Shown one piece after another: positions 61,556 to 64,000 of a DNA stretch of 64,000 nucleotides. Numbering within the stretch: position 1 is the stretch's first letter; each line of letters starts with the position of its first letter. The DNA is taken from contig JBAMJR010000051.1 in NCBI GenBank assembly GCA_038501785.1, forward strand, positions 593,501-657,500. The letters are read 5' to 3'. A model generated the notes under the pieces. The model worked only from the letters and a program-made list of their open reading frames with translations, ran no database searches and was not told the origin of the DNA. Both the position numbers and the translations under genes were made by a program. Source of the DNA: Myoxocephalus aenaeus. Taxonomy: Eukaryota > Chordata > Actinopteri > Perciformes > Cottidae.

Positions 61556-62578
61556 TTAAACCTCGCAGGGTCCTTCAACTTGAGATGCAGGAGGACTCCT
61601 CTCAGTCAGAGGTATTTGCACCTCTGAGCTTCCAGCACCAGATGAGAAAGATCTGCGGGATCTGAACCAAAGGACAATGAACCCAATAGCAATTAAAGCC
61701 ATAAATAAAGCCACAATTAAAGCGATAATTAAAGCCACAGCCAGGACCACTATGACGACAGTGCACCAGCTCATCCCGTTCTCTTCAGGGGGTTTCTGAG
61801 TTGTCTACAGAGGAGACAAGAGAAAGAATATATAATGTAAATGACTTATGTGCTTGATAACAGGTGTAACAGTAGTGCATGTGAGCTCACAGAAGAGGGT
61901 ACTCACACTCTCAGTCGGCGCAGTGGTCTGATCCGGGTTCCGGAACCTCATCTTCAAAACAAGCAGACCCGTCCTGGACCCGTCTTGGTGCTGGATGTAG
62001 AGGAGGTAATCTCCTGCATCCTCCGCCGTGGCCTCCTTCAGGGTCAACGTCAAGTCCCCCTGAGTTCTCCACTGAGCGGACACGGACACTCTCTCCTCAT
62101 ATCCGGCCCCGTGGGTCTTAAACCCGGACGGGATGTCCATCCCAAACACCAGCGACCGGTTTCGTTCCACCTTGAAGGTCCCACGTGTTCCTGCAGTCGC
62201 GCTAAAGTAGGGCAACGTGAACGGGTCTCCATGCGCCACAGACACGTCGGTGTATGGGACCACATGCAGGTCGGTGGGCTCGGAGCCGGTCAGCTCGTAG
62301 AGTCCTTCGTCGTTGACGTTTGTCCTCATGAAGGTGACGGACTCGCTGTTGGGACTCATCCTGTGCTTGTGATTTGGTCCCGGGTTCCAACTCCCATCGA
62401 CGCACTGAGCCACTAGCAGGGTGCTGTCGTCTCTCAGCCGGTGCGTCAGCGTTGCTCCATTTTTGCAATGTTCAGTTCCTGGAAACTTTACCGGATCATC
62501 CTTTGTAACATAGAAACCTAATCCGAAACAACGGTGGATGCATAACAATAAGAAAAAGACAAAGTTAAGCTCTTTCAT
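61556..62578 (-). CDS. Ig-like type I membrane protein of unknown function
   Basis: Two exons: 61907-62578 and 61556-61804, joined GT-AG in phase 0, giving 306 codons. The chosen ATG (62578) starts a clear signal peptide, MKELNFVFFLLLCIHRCFG; an upstream in-frame ATG exists but would bury it. Two Ig-like domains follow in one exon. In the first, the F strand reads DEGLYELTG. In the second, the B strand is FTLPYF and the F strand DAGDYLLYI, so the usual Cys positions are Leu. Exon 2 gives a Thr/Pro stalk (TTQKPPEENG), a long hydrophobic segment (CTVVIVVLAVALIIALIVAL and on), WFRSRR, and a short Ser/Pro tail with no obvious ITAM or ITIM. It is probably an immune surface protein by family resemblance and location beside a B7-like gene; ligand and orthologue are unknown. 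Confidence 0.72.
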
Positions 62579-62914
62579 GGTCGGTCTTCGCGTGGACGTC
62601 TGTGTCATGTGAGAGTTTCTTACTAATGTGAGGTGAGGTGATGTGATGTGAGGAGATGTCCCTCCCATTGTTTTGCATGAGGTGAACCCGCTCCGTTCTC
62701 CCACTGCGTCAACATAACTGCTTACACCCCATATGAACAGCACTGTGCGGGCTGTGTGAGTTTTAAAAAGGAGCAGATGAATACTCAAAGTGTAATAGAT
62801 AGGGAAAGAGTCAATGCAGCTGTGCCACAGTTTGAGACACCCAAGGCTTACAAGCTATAGGTTAACCTTTGACCAGAGATCAACATGAGCGATTATACAT
62901 CCTTTGGTCATTTG

Positions 62915-62953
<39 letters not shown>

Positions 62954-63620
62954 AATTAAATAGATTGTAATAAAACTAATGACATTGGAAGTCAAAATGT
63001 GCTTATAATAGGGAAGCACACTGATATCTTGACAATGGGTCTGTTCTATTACATTTTAGACTATTTTTAAGATTCACTATTATTTTATTAACAACCATAC
63101 AGTTAATGTATCTGTGTATTACTTTGTTACATTCTGTTTTACAAACTTACAGAAATACATGTTTAAATCAAGATCTGATATTAATCAACTTATAACGTTT
63201 TTAAAGATATTTCCCTTCAGTCAAATCCACCCGCCCTGTGACTTGTAAACAAACAGGGATAACACTCTCGTTTAGAATTGGGCCTCAACTTCTCTTTACT
63301 ACTTCTGGCTTTTACCGAACTGATTTTTATATAATATCCGACGCGCATAAACGTCCATAAATCCACCAAGAAAACATTAAAAGTGTGTTTTAAGGTCGAA
63401 TACAGATGAACAATAAATACAATGTGGATGGAAACAACAGACTCTGTGTGACAGTCCGAGCTTTTGTTAGAGTCAAATGTAAATAACAATATGAACTCTT
63501 ACCAGAGTTGAATTGACTCTGAAATGTTAACACTATGTTCAGTGTAACTTTAACACTCTGTAGACAGGGACCATATGTTCACTGACTCTGTTACATTTGA
63601 CTTTGATTTGCTGTGCTGTA
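62579..63620. other. 5' flank of the Ig-like gene
   Basis: The proximal part (62720-62895) is the sequence also found inverted at 51455-51640. It also holds (GT)n at 62918-62950 and the right inverted-repeat arm. 63190-63620 shows no gene. Confidence 0.6.
62960..63178 (-). repeat. Inverted repeat, right arm
   Basis: Reverse-complement partner of 61139-61420, shorter through indels. Confidence 0.75.
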
Positions 63621-63665
63621 ATGCAAATGAGCAAGTCAAGGCAAGTGTATTTGCATAGCACATTT

Positions 63666-63667
<2 letters not shown>
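63621..63667 (-). mobile_element. L2-type LINE 3' tail fragment
   Basis: The reverse complement reads ATGTGCTATGCAAATACACT then TGCCTTGACTTGC, the same kind of 3' end as the L2 element at 58923-58965. Nothing else of that element is present. Confidence 0.65.

Positions 63668-63668
<1 letters not shown>

Positions 63669-63741
<73 letters not shown>
63669..63741. repeat. (CA)n microsatellite
   Basis: About 73 bp of uninterrupted CA repeat. Confidence 0.95.
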
Positions 63742-63743
<2 letters not shown>

Positions 63744-64000
63744 GACCCGCCTGTGCCCCACCTCTCCGCACTGGAAGCAGCGCAGCCGGTCTGAGCTGGC
63801 GTACAGTAGGCGGCCTCTCCGTGCCTCACCCTGAAGGACACGTCCAGGCTCTGAGCAGGCGAGCTCAGGAACATGAATACCTGCCTCCTCAGAGACTGGA
63901 CGTGCCTTAGTTTTTGGTCCCTGCACCCGAGGTTCACAGCCTTCAGCAAACTTTCCGAACTTCTTCAGCTCCTCCATTGTCGCCTCGTTCGGAATGAACG
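63742..64000 (-). mobile_element. Retroelement ORF fragment with CCHC zinc knuckle
   Basis: An open minus-strand frame contains RLRCFQCGEVGHRRVEC, a C-x2-C-x4-H-x4-C knuckle as found in LINE ORF1 or gag-type nucleic-acid-binding proteins. The frame runs straight into the (CA)n tract after the last Cys, so the 3' part has been lost or replaced. A start codon is visible at about 63977, but the frame may continue from beyond the window edge. Confidence 0.6.

Noticed and set aside
62579..62788. Upstream in-frame ATG extending the Ig-like protein by 70 residues
   Set aside because: The extension would place the clear signal peptide MKELNFVFFLLL inside the protein; the region is better explained as 5' UTR and promoter, and it is duplicated at 51.5 kb without coding sequence.

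Overview
The window is a piece of a ray-finned (teleost, probably percomorph) fish chromosome. The evidence is compact multi-exon genes with GT-AG introns, many (CA)n, (AT)n and poly-C microsatellites, fish-type LINEs (L2/Maui-like and RTE/Rex3-like), a B7/butyrophilin-like receptor without a B30.2 domain, and readable orthologues of GPATCH8, MAP3K14 (NIK), BAX and RPS11. No bacterial, plasmid or phage features are present.

Layout. (1) 1-23035, minus strand: gpatch8. Eight coding exons are readable; the large last exon runs off the left edge. Long introns hold only simple repeats and short palindromes. (2) 30167-36740, plus strand: map3k14 (NIK), 15 coding exons, preceded by a GC-richer candidate promoter near 28.1-28.3 kb. 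(3) 39119-40794, minus: bax, a complete 192-codon pro-apoptotic BCL2-family gene. (4) 41143-43367, plus: rps11, complete (161 codons), divergent from bax across about 350 bp. Three of its introns carry a SNORD35-like C/D-box snoRNA. (5) 46.1-51.45 kb: a degenerate second copy of the rps11 locus in the same orientation. Its exon 4 has been amplified to five frame-shifted copies, yet four snoRNA copies remain intact. A second 67-nt C/D snoRNA-like sequence occurs three times, identical each time, beside a relic exon of kpnb1 (importin beta 1). An RTE LINE with a target-site duplication sits between the two rps11 loci. (6) 52626-59739, minus: a B7/butyrophilin-like type I membrane protein (signal peptide, IgV, IgC, TM, coiled-coil tail) with a broken L2 LINE in its first intron. 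(7) 61556-62578, minus: a two-exon Ig-like membrane protein of unknown function whose two Ig-like domains have lost the usual disulfide cysteines. It is bracketed by inverted repeats. (8) The right edge holds an L2 tail, a (CA)n tract and a fragment of a CCHC zinc-knuckle retroelement ORF.

The genes do not form one pathway. NIK drives non-canonical NF-kB signalling and BAX drives mitochondrial apoptosis. RPS11 is a housekeeping snoRNA host, and the two Ig genes look like immune cell-surface proteins. The most unusual part is the rps11 array at 41-51 kb, where the duplicated host gene is dead but its intronic snoRNAs are preserved and multiplied.

Limits: exon borders were read by eye from splice consensus, reading phase and remembered family sequences; no alignment was run. 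UTR ends and non-coding first exons are uncertain.
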